From Phycisphaeraceae bacterium (GTDB lineage Bacteria > Planctomycetota > Phycisphaerae > Phycisphaerales > UBA1924), in NCBI GenBank assembly GCA_019636615.1, contig JAHBXF010000002.1, positions 1,118,001 to 1,182,000 of the forward strand: a stretch of 64,000 nucleotides of DNA, written 5' to 3'. Below are positions 42,660 through 51,429 of this stretch, piece by piece. Numbering within the stretch: position 1 is the first letter of the stretch; the number at the start of each line of letters is the position of its first letter. The notes below the pieces were generated by a model. The model worked only from the letters and a program-made list of their open reading frames with translations. It had not been told where the DNA came from and made no database searches. Made by a program: the position numbers and the translations under genes.

Positions 42660-43919
42660 TCACAGAATCCGCTTTGACCGCGGGTAACTCCCCAGCGCGA
42701 TCAGTTCTCGGCAGTGCTGGCGGGCATCATGCAGCGCGGCGATCATCCCCGGATCAGTCTGGTGCCCCTGCGCATCCACAAAGAACGTGTACGTCCAGTT
42801 CCGCCGCCCGCTGGGGCGTTTTTCGATGTGCGTGAGATTGATCGAGTGCCGTTCGAACGCCTGGAGCACCGCCACGAGGGCGCCGGGCCGGTCGGCCGTG
42901 TTGAACATCACGGTGGTCTTGTCGTCACCGGTTCGCTCGACTGTCTGGCGAGAAATCACCAGGAACCGCGTGATGTTGCCCGGGTTGTCCTCGACGCCCA
43001 TCAGCAGCGGGTTGAGCCCGTAGATCTGCCCCGCCAGTTCAGAGCCCAGCGCCGCGCAGTCCGGCGTTTGCCCCTTGGCCTGCATCCGTCGGCTCTCCTC
43101 GGCCACCAGTTCGGCGGCGCGGCTGCTGCTGGGCGTTGGGATGCGCTCGGCCTTTGGAAACTTGCCCCCAAGCCACGCGCGGCACTGCTCGAAGACTTCC
43201 GGCTTTGAAAAGATGCGCGCGATGCGCCCGGGCGCACAGTTAGCCAGCAGGCAATGACGCACCTCGATCTGCACCTCGGCGCAGATCGAAACCTCGGCCT
43301 TGCCGCGGTGGGCCAGGTCTCTGAACGCGTCGAGCGTTTCAACGATGCCCCCGCCCGTGGAGTTTTCGATGGGCACCAGGCCGTAGTGCACCAGGCCGCG
43401 CTGAACCTGCGTGAACACCCCGGGGATGTCGTGCACGTCCTCGTGCTCCACGCTGCCGCCGAAGTGCCGCATCGCGGCAAGGTGTGAATACGAGCCCGGC
43501 GGGCCGAGAAAGCCGATGCGCAGCGGCTGCTGAAGCGCGAAACTGCCCGACATGAGTTCCCGGTAGATCGCTTCCAGTGTGCGGTCGGGCAATGGGCCGG
43601 TGTTGGTCTTCAGCGCCCGCTCAAGCACCTCGGCCTCGCGGTGCGGGGCGTACACGGGCAGGCCCACCGCACGCTTGTACTCCCCCACTTTCACCACCAG
43701 CGACGACCGCTCGTTGAGCACCTGCACCAGTTGGCGGTCCAGGTCGTTGATGCGCTGGCGGATCGCGGCAAGGTCGATGGGGCTCGGCTGGCCCGCCCGC
43801 CCGGCACGCGTGGCTTTGGGCTTCTTCCCGCCAGAGGCAGAACGCTCCGTGCGCGGCGTGCGCGGCGTGGTTGACTTCTTCGTGGGCGGCTTCTTCGTGA
43901 CACTTCTGCGTGCGGCCAT
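42660..43919 (-). CDS. pheA: Bifunctional chorismate mutase / prephenate dehydratase
   Basis: 419-residue P-protein that makes phenylpyruvate from chorismate for phenylalanine synthesis. Residues 1-45 are a K/R/T/P-rich basic extension not found in E. coli PheA. Residues ~47-125 are an AroQ-type chorismate mutase (IRQRINDLDRQLVQVLNERS, VYAPHREAEVLE). Residues ~133-310 are prephenate dehydratase, with FLGPPGSYSHLAA, VPIENSTGGGI and the catalytic T-R-F at about 316-318. Residues ~330-405 are the ACT regulatory domain (ADRPGALVAVLQAFERHSIN, THIEKRPSGRRNWTYTFFVD), which implies feedback control by phenylalanine. AAGGT lies 8 bases before the ATG. Confidence 0.95.
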   Translation of the reverse strand: MAARRSVTKKPPTKKSTTPRTPRTERSASGGKKPKATRAGRAGQPSPIDLAAIRQRINDLDRQLVQVLNERSSLVVKVGEYKRAVGLPVYAPHREAEVLERALKTNTGPLPDRTLEAIYRELMSGSFALQQPLRIGFLGPPGSYSHLAAMRHFGGSVEHEDVHDIPGVFTQVQRGLVHYGLVPIENSTGGGIVETLDAFRDLAHRGKAEVSICAEVQIEVRHCLLANCAPGRIARIFSKPEVFEQCRAWLGGKFPKAERIPTPSSSRAAELVAEESRRMQAKGQTPDCAALGSELAGQIYGLNPLLMGVEDNPGNITRFLVISRQTVERTGDDKTTVMFNTADRPGALVAVLQAFERHSINLTHIEKRPSGRRNWTYTFFVDAQGHQTDPGMIAALHDARQHCRELIALGSYPRSKRIL

Positions 43920-44040
43920 GGTTCAACCTTGTCTGGCGCGAATGCAATCACCACTCGCCACCGGCCTGCATGCCGGCCTACTCGCGGGCCTTCTCACGGG
44001 CAACTGAACCGTCTGCTCTCGGCCGTGCGTGTGCGCGGGT

Positions 44041-45723
44041 TCACTGCTGGGCTTTGAGCGCGGTCTCGAGACCCGGCTCGTGAGTGTGCGGAGGCAGAGA
44101 TGCCGGGGCACGCATGAGCCTTTCGGGGGCGCGATACTCGGCGGCGTGGTTGCTCTGCTGCATCAGCGTGTTGGCGCCGACGGCAAGAACCACGACACCG
44201 CCCGCAGAGACGAGGGCCGCGATGCCACGAGTGGGGAAGGGCGCCAGGCGGATCGGCTCGCCATCGGGCTGTGCTTCTTCAAGCATGGGCGTGAAGGCCA
44301 GCCGCAGGTAGTAATACGCCGCGATGGCCGAGTTGATGCCCAGCACAATCACCAGCGGAATCTCACCGGCACGGATGCCCGCCGTGAAGAGGGGGAGTTT
44401 GCCGAAAAAGCCCAGCAGCGGCGGCAGCCCGAGCAGGCTCAGGCTGCAGATCACCATCGACCAGCCCAGCGCGGGGTAGGCGCGGCAGAGCCCGCGAAGG
44501 TCGGACACGGTTTCAATCTCGCGCGGCGATCCATCCCGGCCCGGCGTGCGCTCCAGCGCCGCCAGCACCGCGAAGCACCCGGCGTTCATCACGCCGTAGC
44601 ACAGCAGGTAGAAAAAGACCGCCGCGATGCCGTTGCTCGAAAAGAACGACTGGCTCGACACGCCAGGGCCCGCCACCACACCCACAAGCATGTACCCGGA
44701 ATGCGCCACGGACGAATACGCCAGCATGCGCTTGACCGAACTCTGCAAGATGGCGAGGATGTTGCCCGCCGTCATCGTCAGCGCGGCCATCACCCACAGC
44801 ATCACACGAACGGCCTCGGGCAGTTGCGTGCCCCCGGTGACCTGGCGTGATGTCTCGAGCACGTCGGTCGTCGCCGACGGGGCGAACCGCCAGCCCACCA
44901 CGGCGCACAGAAGAACGATCGCGATAAAGCCCGCCGCTTTGGGCACGAAGGCCAGGAAGGCCGAGACCTGCGGCGCCGCCCCCTCGTACACGTCGGGCGT
45001 GTAGAAGTGCATGGGAACCGCGGCGATTTTGAACGCGAGCCCCAGCAGCGAGAGCATCACGCCCGCGAGCATCAGCGGCGAGAATCCATCGACCGCGATG
45101 TGCGAGGCGATCTGGTTGAAGTTGGTGGTGCCCGCCGCCCCGTAGATGAGCGAGAACCCGTACAGGAATGTGGCCGCGCCCAGCGCCCCGAGGAAAAAGT
45201 ACTTGACGGCGGCCTCTTTGGCACGCCCCATGTTCGAAGACATGGCGACCATGATGTACGTGGGCAGGCTCGTGAGTTCAAGGGCCAGGAAGAGCCAGAT
45301 GAGGTTGTCGGCGCTCGCGCAGAGCATGAGGCCCGTGAGCGAGAAGAGGTAGAAGGCATAGAACTCGGCCCGGTTGCTCCGCAGCGGGTCGAACGTGCGC
45401 TCGCCCGAGGCGATGCGCGCCTCTTCGTCACGGTCAACGGTGCCCGCCATCATCAGCAGGAGCAGCAGCCCCACCACACCGATGAGGCATTTGGCAAAGA
45501 GCGGCATCGCCGGCAGAAGCGTCTGGCCGGCCAGGGGCGAGTATTCGTCGGGGCGCGGGGTGGTGCTGACAGCCAGCAGCACCGCGGCGAGAATGCCCAC
45601 GCCCGCGAAGAGGGCCGTGGCTTTACGGGCCGCGTACGTGCGCGAAAGGCCCAGCACCATCACCACACAGGTGGTGACAAACAGCGCGATCTCGGGCCAG
45701 AGAAAAGCAACCCTGTTGATCAT
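44041..45723 (-). CDS. nuoN: NADH-quinone oxidoreductase subunit N
   Basis: 560-residue antiporter-like membrane subunit of respiratory complex I, with about 14 hydrophobic helices. Family blocks: ADNLIWLFLALELTSLPTYIMVA (with the conserved TM5 glutamate), GRAKEAAVKYFFLGALGAAT (conserved lysine), AFKIAAVPMHFYTPDVYEGAA and MLAYSSVAHSGYMLVGVVAG. Two segments are longer than usual: residues ~45-75 between TM2 and TM3, and the loop around DVLETSRQVTGGTQLPEA. Its ATG overlaps the nuoM stop by 4 bases. It is the last gene of the nuo block; pheA starts 121 bases downstream in the same direction and may be separate. Confidence 0.96.
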   Translation of the reverse strand: MINRVAFLWPEIALFVTTCVVMVLGLSRTYAARKATALFAGVGILAAVLLAVSTTPRPDEYSPLAGQTLLPAMPLFAKCLIGVVGLLLLLMMAGTVDRDEEARIASGERTFDPLRSNRAEFYAFYLFSLTGLMLCASADNLIWLFLALELTSLPTYIMVAMSSNMGRAKEAAVKYFFLGALGAATFLYGFSLIYGAAGTTNFNQIASHIAVDGFSPLMLAGVMLSLLGLAFKIAAVPMHFYTPDVYEGAAPQVSAFLAFVPKAAGFIAIVLLCAVVGWRFAPSATTDVLETSRQVTGGTQLPEAVRVMLWVMAALTMTAGNILAILQSSVKRMLAYSSVAHSGYMLVGVVAGPGVSSQSFFSSNGIAAVFFYLLCYGVMNAGCFAVLAALERTPGRDGSPREIETVSDLRGLCRAYPALGWSMVICSLSLLGLPPLLGFFGKLPLFTAGIRAGEIPLVIVLGINSAIAAYYYLRLAFTPMLEEAQPDGEPIRLAPFPTRGIAALVSAGGVVVLAVGANTLMQQSNHAAEYRAPERLMRAPASLPPHTHEPGLETALKAQQ

Positions 45724-47492
45724 TGCCCCTGCTCCATTTCATCGCGCTGTTCCTGCGCCTCGGCCGCCTTCTGGGGCAACTGAACATTCGGCCCGCTGCG
45801 CACAAGTTCAACCGTGTTGACCACTGGCCCTTCGAGGCCCCTGAGCATGGGCTTGGGATAGACACCCAGCGCCAGGCAGAGCACCGCCAGCGGCACCAGC
45901 ACGCCGATCTCACGCGCCGAAAGATCGCGGGGCAAGGCCGCGTGACCGTGGGCGTCGCCGTGCCCAGCGTGCGCCGCGTGGCCCGCGTCATGCCCGCCGT
46001 GCGCGTCGTGGTGCCCGGCGGGTTCAACCAGCGGCCCCCACACCACGCGCCCGACCATATACAGCAGATAGATGGCCGCGATGATCATGCCGATGCCCGC
46101 CACCGCGGCGAACCATGGGCCCAGCGTTCCCGGGGTCGAGCCCGGGTGCGCGGCGCCCGCCGAGCCCCACAAGCCCTGCCCCAGCGCGCCATCGGCGGTC
46201 ATCGCCGTGGTGCTCCCCCAGGCATCGCTGGCCTGGAAAGCGCCGAGCAGGCACAGGAACTCGCTGACAAAGCCGTTGAGCCCGGGCAGACCCACCGAGG
46301 CCATCGCGAAGAAGACCATGAACGTGGACCAGATCGGCATGCGTGCCGCCAGCCCCCCCAGTTCCTTCATCGAGCGGGTGTGATACCGCTCGTAGATCAT
46401 GCCGATGCACAGGAAGAGCGCGCCGGTAGACAAGCCGTGGTTGATCATGTAGGTGATCGACCCGGTGATGCCCGCGCTGTTGAGCGAGAAGAGCCCCAGC
46501 ACGCAGAAGCCAAGGTGCGCAACCGAGGAATACGCCACCAGTTTCTTCACGTCCGTCTGCACCCAGCAGATCAGGCCGCCGTAGAGAATTCCCACGACGC
46601 ACAGCACCGCCACGTACGGGGCGTACTCCATGACCGCCAGCGGGCAGAAGGGCAGCGCGAACCGCAGCAGGCCGTACGTTCCCAGTTTGAGCAGCACGCC
46701 GGCCAGGATCACCGAGCCCGCCGTGGGCGCCTCGGTGTGCGCCAGCGGCAGCCACGTGTGCACCGGGAAGATCGGCACCTTGACGGCAAAGCCCGCCATG
46801 AACGCCAGGAAGACCCACGCCTGCTGCGTGGGCGACATCAGTCGCGCCGCGTACTGAAGCGTCGCGATGTCGAACGACCACCTGCCGAGACCGGGGTATT
46901 CAGCACGGGCCGCGTGACCGACGATCTCCGGCGTGAGGCTGCTGGCGAACCAGGCCACGTACACAAACCCGGCCAGCGCGATCACGCTGCCCGTGAATGT
47001 GTACAGAAAGAACTTCACCGCGGCGAACTTGCGGTTCGATGAGCCGAAAAGGCTGATCAGCACGAACATCGGCACCAGCGTGAACTCGAAACAGATGTAG
47101 AAGAGCACCATGTCACGCGAGGCGAAGACGCCCGTCATGGCCGCCTGAAGCACCAGCAGCCACGCGTAGTAGGTTTTCTGATTCTGCGTCACCGCCGTCT
47201 TCGAGGCCGCGACGCAGATGGGGCCAAGCAGCGCGGTCAGCGCGATGAGCATCATCGACACCGAGTCGGCCCCGACCGAGAATCGAATGCCCAGTTCATC
47301 GAGCCAGCCGATCTCATGGGTGAACTGAAACGCCACCCCCGCGTGCCAGTCGAAGACCATCATCGCGAAGAGCGCACCCACCGCCGCCACGAGCGTGCCC
47401 GCCATGGCCACGGCCCGTGCGCGTGCCTCGGGCGCGGCAAGAATCAGCAGCGATACCGCCAGGGGCACCGCCATCAGGGCGATCAAGAGCAC
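45720..47492 (-). CDS. nuoM: NADH-quinone oxidoreductase subunit M
   Basis: About 590-residue antiporter-like subunit of complex I. Conserved features: FYICFEFTLVPMFVLISLFGS (TM5 glutamate), RKFAAVKFFLYTFTGS (lysine), FAVKVPIFPVHTWLPLAHTEAPTAGSVILAGVLLKLGTYGLLRF-type region and VAYSSVAHLGFCVLGLFS. Between TM13 and TM14, at about residues 489-522, lies a loop with nine histidines in 28 residues. I place the start at the GTG at 47492, preceded by AAGG and giving a normal first helix; the open frame reaches 14 codons further without a ribosome site. It overlaps nuoN by 4 bases and follows nuoL by ~75 bases. Confidence 0.95.
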   Translation of the reverse strand: MLLIALMAVPLAVSLLILAAPEARARAVAMAGTLVAAVGALFAMMVFDWHAGVAFQFTHEIGWLDELGIRFSVGADSVSMMLIALTALLGPICVAASKTAVTQNQKTYYAWLLVLQAAMTGVFASRDMVLFYICFEFTLVPMFVLISLFGSSNRKFAAVKFFLYTFTGSVIALAGFVYVAWFASSLTPEIVGHAARAEYPGLGRWSFDIATLQYAARLMSPTQQAWVFLAFMAGFAVKVPIFPVHTWLPLAHTEAPTAGSVILAGVLLKLGTYGLLRFALPFCPLAVMEYAPYVAVLCVVGILYGGLICWVQTDVKKLVAYSSVAHLGFCVLGLFSLNSAGITGSITYMINHGLSTGALFLCIGMIYERYHTRSMKELGGLAARMPIWSTFMVFFAMASVGLPGLNGFVSEFLCLLGAFQASDAWGSTTAMTADGALGQGLWGSAGAAHPGSTPGTLGPWFAAVAGIGMIIAAIYLLYMVGRVVWGPLVEPAGHHDAHGGHDAGHAAHAGHGDAHGHAALPRDLSAREIGVLVPLAVLCLALGVYPKPMLRGLEGPVVNTVELVRSGPNVQLPQKAAEAQEQRDEMEQGQ

Positions 47493-47565
47493 CGGCCCAC
47501 CGCCTTTCCACCCGCAAAGCCGCCCACGTCGCACGGGGGGGCGATCTGTTGGTTCATCTCGTTTC

Positions 47566-49803
47566 TCATGTGATCACCAGCAGGACAATGACCAGGAACG
47601 CCACAATCCCGCCGGCCATGCCCAGTGCGTAGCCGTGCAGTTGACCGCTCTGGCTGGGCCGCAGTGTTCGGCCCGCGCCGCGCGGGGCCCAGCCCAGCAG
47701 GTCAACAAGTCCGTCGACAAGGTACCTGTCGATGACGTGGAAGAGGTGCGAGAGAATGAGCAGCGGCTTGCGCACGATCGCGTCGTAGAGTTCATCCACA
47801 TACCACTTGTTCTGAGCCCAGCGTGCCAGCGGCCCAGCCGCCGGCAGCAGCGCGTCGGCCCTGGCCGTCGCCGCGGTGGTGCGGCCGGCGCGGTGCAGCC
47901 AATACGCCACCCCGATGCCCACCAGCCCCACGATGCTCGAAACAACCAGCATCGCCTTGTGCGCATCGAACCCGAAGAATGTCGCGTGCGCGTGGCCCGC
48001 GCCGTGAGCGCTGTGCAGATAGGCCGCATCGCCGATCGTTCTGGCCGACGAGCCGCTCACCATCGACCCCACCCAACCCGCATCCGGGCCGCTCTTGAGT
48101 GGAATGAGAATCGCAAACGAGGCGACCGCAAGCACCGCCAGAACCGTGTTGATGGCCCAGCCCGGCGCGTGCGGCGTGTCATGGTGGTCATCGTGGTCAT
48201 GGTGGTCATCGTGCTTGTCGTGCCCACCCCCGTGGCCCGGCTCGTGGCCGTGGCCCCCGTGATGATCGCCGTGAGCGTGCGCGTCGTCGTGCGTCCCGTG
48301 ATGCTCGTCGCCCATCTCGTACTGCTGCGGGCCCGCAAACACGCGGAAGTACACGCGGAAGGTGTAGTACGCGGTGAGCCCCGCCGTGAGAAGCAGAATC
48401 CAGCCGATGGCCTGCAGGCTCGGGTTCGCGAAGGCATCGCCCAGGATCATGTCTTTCGACCAGAAGCCGGCGGTGATGACCGGGAAGCCCGCGAGGTTCA
48501 GACACCCGATGAGCATCGCGATGCTCACGATCCGCCAGCCGGGCATCGAACCCACACCCGAGAGTTTGCGCAGGTCCAACTGACCGGCGAACCCGTGCAT
48601 GACCGCGCCGCACGAAAGGAAGAGCATCGCCTTGAAGAAGGCGTGCGTGAAGACGTGCGCCGCCGCCGCCGTGCTGCCCAGCACCGCAAGCCCCGCGAAC
48701 ATATAGCCCAACTGGCTCACGGTGGAATACGCCATGATGCGCTTGATGTCGAACTGGGCCATGCCGATGGTCGCCGCGAGCAGCGCTGTCAGCGCCCCCA
48801 CCCACCCCACGATCGGCAGGGCCGACTCGCTGATGAGGAACAGGGGGTAGGCCCGGGCGATCAGGAAGACGCCCGCCGTGACCATCGTCGCCGCGTGGAT
48901 GAGCGCCGAAACGGGCGTGGGGCCCTCCATCGCGTCCGGGAGCCACACGTACAGGGGCAACTGAGCGCTCTTGCCGAACGCACCCACCATCAGCAGCAGC
49001 GGGATGATCTGGGCGATCGCCGGTATCTCCGCGATGCGGCCCTGCGTCAGCAGTTCCATGTACGGGCGTGCCTGCTCAAAGATCGTCTTGTACTCGACGC
49101 TGCCGAAGTGCACGAAGCACAGCATGATGCCCAGCGCCAGGAAGAGGTCGCCGATGCGGTTGACGATAAACGCTTTCTTGGCCGCCGCCACCGCGCTGGG
49201 CTTCTTGTAGAAATAGCCGATGAGAAGGTACGAACAGAGGCCCACGCCCTCCCAGCCCAGGTACAGCAGCACGAGGTTGTCGGCCATCACCAGACAGGCC
49301 ATGGAGAAGACGAAGAGCGAGAAGGCCGCGAAGAAACGGTTGTACCCCTGCCCCACGTCATGGCTCATGTACTCGCTGGCGTAGAGCGCGATCAGCGTCG
49401 CCAGGCCCGTGACAAAGAGCATCCACAGGCAGGTCAGCGAGTCGAGGTAGAGCGAAAAGTCCGCGACGAACGCCTGCCCCGGGCCATCGCCCCACGAAAA
49501 GTTGATCCACTCGAACCCGTGAGAGATCATCGGCCCGCCCGCCCGGACAGCCATGGTCGCCGCCAGCGTCACCCCGAAGGAGCACGCCAGCAGGCCCACG
49601 GTGATCCACGCGGGCAGTTTGCTCTTCACCCGCATCGCGGCGCATACGGCGCACAGCACAAAGGCGATCAGCGGCAGCACAGGCACGAGCAGGGCGTAGG
49701 CCGGCCCCACGCCCGGCGCGACATACTCGGCCGCCGCCGCGGGCGTGTCGGCCATCGCCAGGAGGGGTCCGACGATCGATTGCATGGAAGTCAACGCTGC
49801 CAT
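47566..49803 (-). CDS. nuoL: NADH-quinone oxidoreductase subunit L
   Basis: 745-residue largest antiporter-like subunit of complex I, the distal proton channel. Typical blocks: VADFSLYLDSLTCLWMLFVTG, LVLLYLGWEGVGLCSYLLIGY, KKAFIVNRIGDLFLALGIML, SAQLPLYVWLPDAMEGPTPVSALIHAATMVTAGVFLI-type region, and MAYSTVSQLGYMFAGL. Between TM13 and TM14, about residues 493-548, is a loop holding 18 histidines with many D and G. The C-terminal part contains the lateral helix and final TM (GMAGGIVAFLVIVLLVIT). The ATG at 49803 is the first plausible start; an AAGGGG sequence abuts it, and a second ATG lies six codons later. Confidence 0.96.
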   Translation of the reverse strand: MAALTSMQSIVGPLLAMADTPAAAAEYVAPGVGPAYALLVPVLPLIAFVLCAVCAAMRVKSKLPAWITVGLLACSFGVTLAATMAVRAGGPMISHGFEWINFSWGDGPGQAFVADFSLYLDSLTCLWMLFVTGLATLIALYASEYMSHDVGQGYNRFFAAFSLFVFSMACLVMADNLVLLYLGWEGVGLCSYLLIGYFYKKPSAVAAAKKAFIVNRIGDLFLALGIMLCFVHFGSVEYKTIFEQARPYMELLTQGRIAEIPAIAQIIPLLLMVGAFGKSAQLPLYVWLPDAMEGPTPVSALIHAATMVTAGVFLIARAYPLFLISESALPIVGWVGALTALLAATIGMAQFDIKRIMAYSTVSQLGYMFAGLAVLGSTAAAAHVFTHAFFKAMLFLSCGAVMHGFAGQLDLRKLSGVGSMPGWRIVSIAMLIGCLNLAGFPVITAGFWSKDMILGDAFANPSLQAIGWILLLTAGLTAYYTFRVYFRVFAGPQQYEMGDEHHGTHDDAHAHGDHHGGHGHEPGHGGGHDKHDDHHDHDDHHDTPHAPGWAINTVLAVLAVASFAILIPLKSGPDAGWVGSMVSGSSARTIGDAAYLHSAHGAGHAHATFFGFDAHKAMLVVSSIVGLVGIGVAYWLHRAGRTTAATARADALLPAAGPLARWAQNKWYVDELYDAIVRKPLLILSHLFHVIDRYLVDGLVDLLGWAPRGAGRTLRPSQSGQLHGYALGMAGGIVAFLVIVLLVIT

Positions 49804-49878
49804 CCCCTTGATGCTTTCGTGTGCCCCGCCCGCCGCCGGGCCGGCCCGATGTGTTCCGTGCCCCGCGGCGGCCCGATC

Positions 49879-50238
49879 TCAGCCCTTGAGTTCCGTCCAC
49901 TCCTGCGCGTCGAGCGACTCTTTGCTGCGGAAGAGCAGCACCACCAGGGCAAGCGCCATCGCCGCCTCCGCCGCCGCGACGGTGAGCACAAAGATCACGA
50001 ACGTCTGACCCGTGAAGTCCAGGTGGTACCGCCCAAACGCCACCAGCGCGATCCCCGCCGCCTGGAACATCAGTTCGGTGCAGAGGAACATGATGATGAG
50101 GTTGCGCCGCGTCAGAAAGCCGATGAGCCCGATGCCGAACATCAGCGCCGAGACTAGCAGGTAGTGCGCCAGCGTCGGTGCTGCCATCAGTTCCGGATAG
50201 CCCGTCTGCGCGAGATACGCGGCATTCATGAGGCTCAT
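49879..50238 (-). CDS. nuoK: NADH-quinone oxidoreductase subunit K
   Basis: 119-residue three-helix subunit of complex I (MrpC-like). TM1 is AHYLLVSALMFGIGLIGFL; TM2, RRNLIIMFLCTELMFQAAGIAL, holds the conserved glutamate of the E-channel; TM3, VIFVLTVAAAEAAMALALVVLL, holds the second glutamate. The N-terminus carries ~20 more residues than usual before TM1. Its ATG overlaps the nuoJ stop by 4 bases. nuoL starts 75 bases downstream. Confidence 0.96.
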   Translation of the reverse strand: MSLMNAAYLAQTGYPELMAAPTLAHYLLVSALMFGIGLIGFLTRRNLIIMFLCTELMFQAAGIALVAFGRYHLDFTGQTFVIFVLTVAAAEAAMALALVVLLFRSKESLDAQEWTELKG

Positions 50239-51251
50239 GCGGCACCCCCGGTCCGGCCGGCGGAACTACCCGCGAGCCTTTGCTGCTGATGCAGTTTCGC
50301 CTCTTCGTCGATCTGCACCTGTTTGCGGCTGAGCACCACCGCACCGAGCATCGCCATGAGCAGGATGACACCCGCGATCTCGATGGCCCCGGGATGGTCA
50401 CGCAGAAGGTTGAAGCCCACCCGCTCGGTGTTGGTCACCACCAGGTCGTCCGGCAGCGGCAGTTGGCGGGCCGCGCCGCTGGCATCCACCACGGTCACCG
50501 TGCGTGCCTGGGGGTCAATCTCAAGCCTGCCGCCTTCGAGCCGCCGGAAGGTGTGCCCCTCGGGCATGATCTCGGCGTCTCGAACGGCCCGCTCAACCCG
50601 CCGGGGCATCTCGGCCAGCAAGGCATCAGGATGATCACCGCCGCGTTTGACCGCAAGCCCCGCGCCCGCCGCCCGCTCACCCGCCCCGAGTTGCAGGTTT
50701 GGCGCAGGCGGCTCGCCCTGCACCGAGGTGAACATCAGCGAGGTGAGCACGCCCACCAGCACGAACCCGACCACAGTCGCCGCGATCGGCTCGCGTGCCT
50801 GGGTGTCGTACCCCGTGAGCGTTTCAACTTCGCCCTCTTTCGGGGCCTGGGTTGCCAGCATGATCACAAACAGGTAGGTGATCAGGATCGCGCCCGCGTA
50901 GACAATGATCATGGCCAGCGCCATGAACTCCGCCGAGAGCACCAGAAAGAGCCCCCCCGTGGCGATCACCGTCAGCACGAAGTACAGGGCCGCGTAGACC
51001 GGCCGCGGATGCGTGATCACCCTCAGCGCGGCACCAAGGCCAATCGCCGAGAAGATGTAAAAGTAGATGTTGGGCAGGTCGGTCGGGTTCTTCAGGGCGA
51101 GCGCCGCCAAGGCTCCCGCGCCGGCCAGCGCTGCGAGCAGCGCGCCGACTATCTGCGGGCTTCGGCCCCGGCGCGGCAGCGCCAGGCACACACCCACCGC
51201 CCCGATCGCACACAGGCCGTACAAGATGTAGGGGTTGATGATCTGTTCCAA
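50235..51251 (-). CDS. nuoJ: NADH-quinone oxidoreductase subunit J, enlarged
   Basis: 338-residue membrane subunit of complex I; typical NuoJ is 160-200 residues. The core is clear: IYFYIFSAIGLGAALRVITH, YAALYFVLTVIATGGLFLVL, SAEFMALAMIIVYAGAILIT (TM3, conformationally important) and LFVIMLATQ, and the last helix AIEIAGVILLMAMLGAVVLS. Two additions stand out: an N-terminal pair of hydrophobic segments (~residues 1-55) and a polar insert of ~105 residues (~205-310) before the last helix. I place the start at a TTG (51251): GGAGAAGGTG lies 5 bases upstream, and the longer frame reads into the divergent pgsA upstream region. It heads the nuoJKLMN block; nuoA-I are not in the window. Confidence 0.93.
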   Translation of the reverse strand: MEQIINPYILYGLCAIGAVGVCLALPRRGRSPQIVGALLAALAGAGALAALALKNPTDLPNIYFYIFSAIGLGAALRVITHPRPVYAALYFVLTVIATGGLFLVLSAEFMALAMIIVYAGAILITYLFVIMLATQAPKEGEVETLTGYDTQAREPIAATVVGFVLVGVLTSLMFTSVQGEPPAPNLQLGAGERAAGAGLAVKRGGDHPDALLAEMPRRVERAVRDAEIMPEGHTFRRLEGGRLEIDPQARTVTVVDASGAARQLPLPDDLVVTNTERVGFNLLRDHPGAIEIAGVILLMAMLGAVVLSRKQVQIDEEAKLHQQQRLAGSSAGRTGGAA

Positions 51252-51312
51252 CGCTACACCTTCTCCAGCAACCCTCGCTGAGGGCGCACAACTCCCAGAA
51301 CAATGAGGCGTG

Positions 51313-51318
51313 AGGGTA
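51313..51318 (-). promoter_or_regulatory. Putative -10 element of the nuoJKLMN operon
   Basis: TACCCT on the minus strand (same hexamer as ribBA) lies 61 bases before the nuoJ TTG in the nuoJ/pgsA divergent gap; the leader would hold the GGAGAAGGTG ribosome site. No clear -35 box. Confidence 0.35.
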
Positions 51319-51416
51319 GATCCGCCCGGACGTATGTTCAACCGCCCAGCCATTCCACACTTCAACACCGGCACCCGGGCATCTCCCGCGACCGGCCCCT
51401 CGCCGCCCCGGGGGTC

Positions 51417-51422
51417 TACTCT
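51417..51422 (+). promoter_or_regulatory. Putative -10 element of leaderless pgsA
   Basis: TACTCT lies 7 bases before the GTG at 51430, with no Shine-Dalgarno. It supports this GTG over another in-frame GTG at 51469. Confidence 0.45.
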
Positions 51423-51429
51423 TGCGCGC

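Noticed and set aside
48175..48225. Tandem repeat that might suggest a small CRISPR or VNTR locus
   Set aside because: It is in frame within nuoL and codes the histidine-rich loop; there are no spacers of constant length.
47395..50157. A 920-codon open frame antisense to nuoL and nuoM
   Set aside because: Composition is R/H/E repeats with no recognisable fold; the opposite strand codes conserved complex I subunits.
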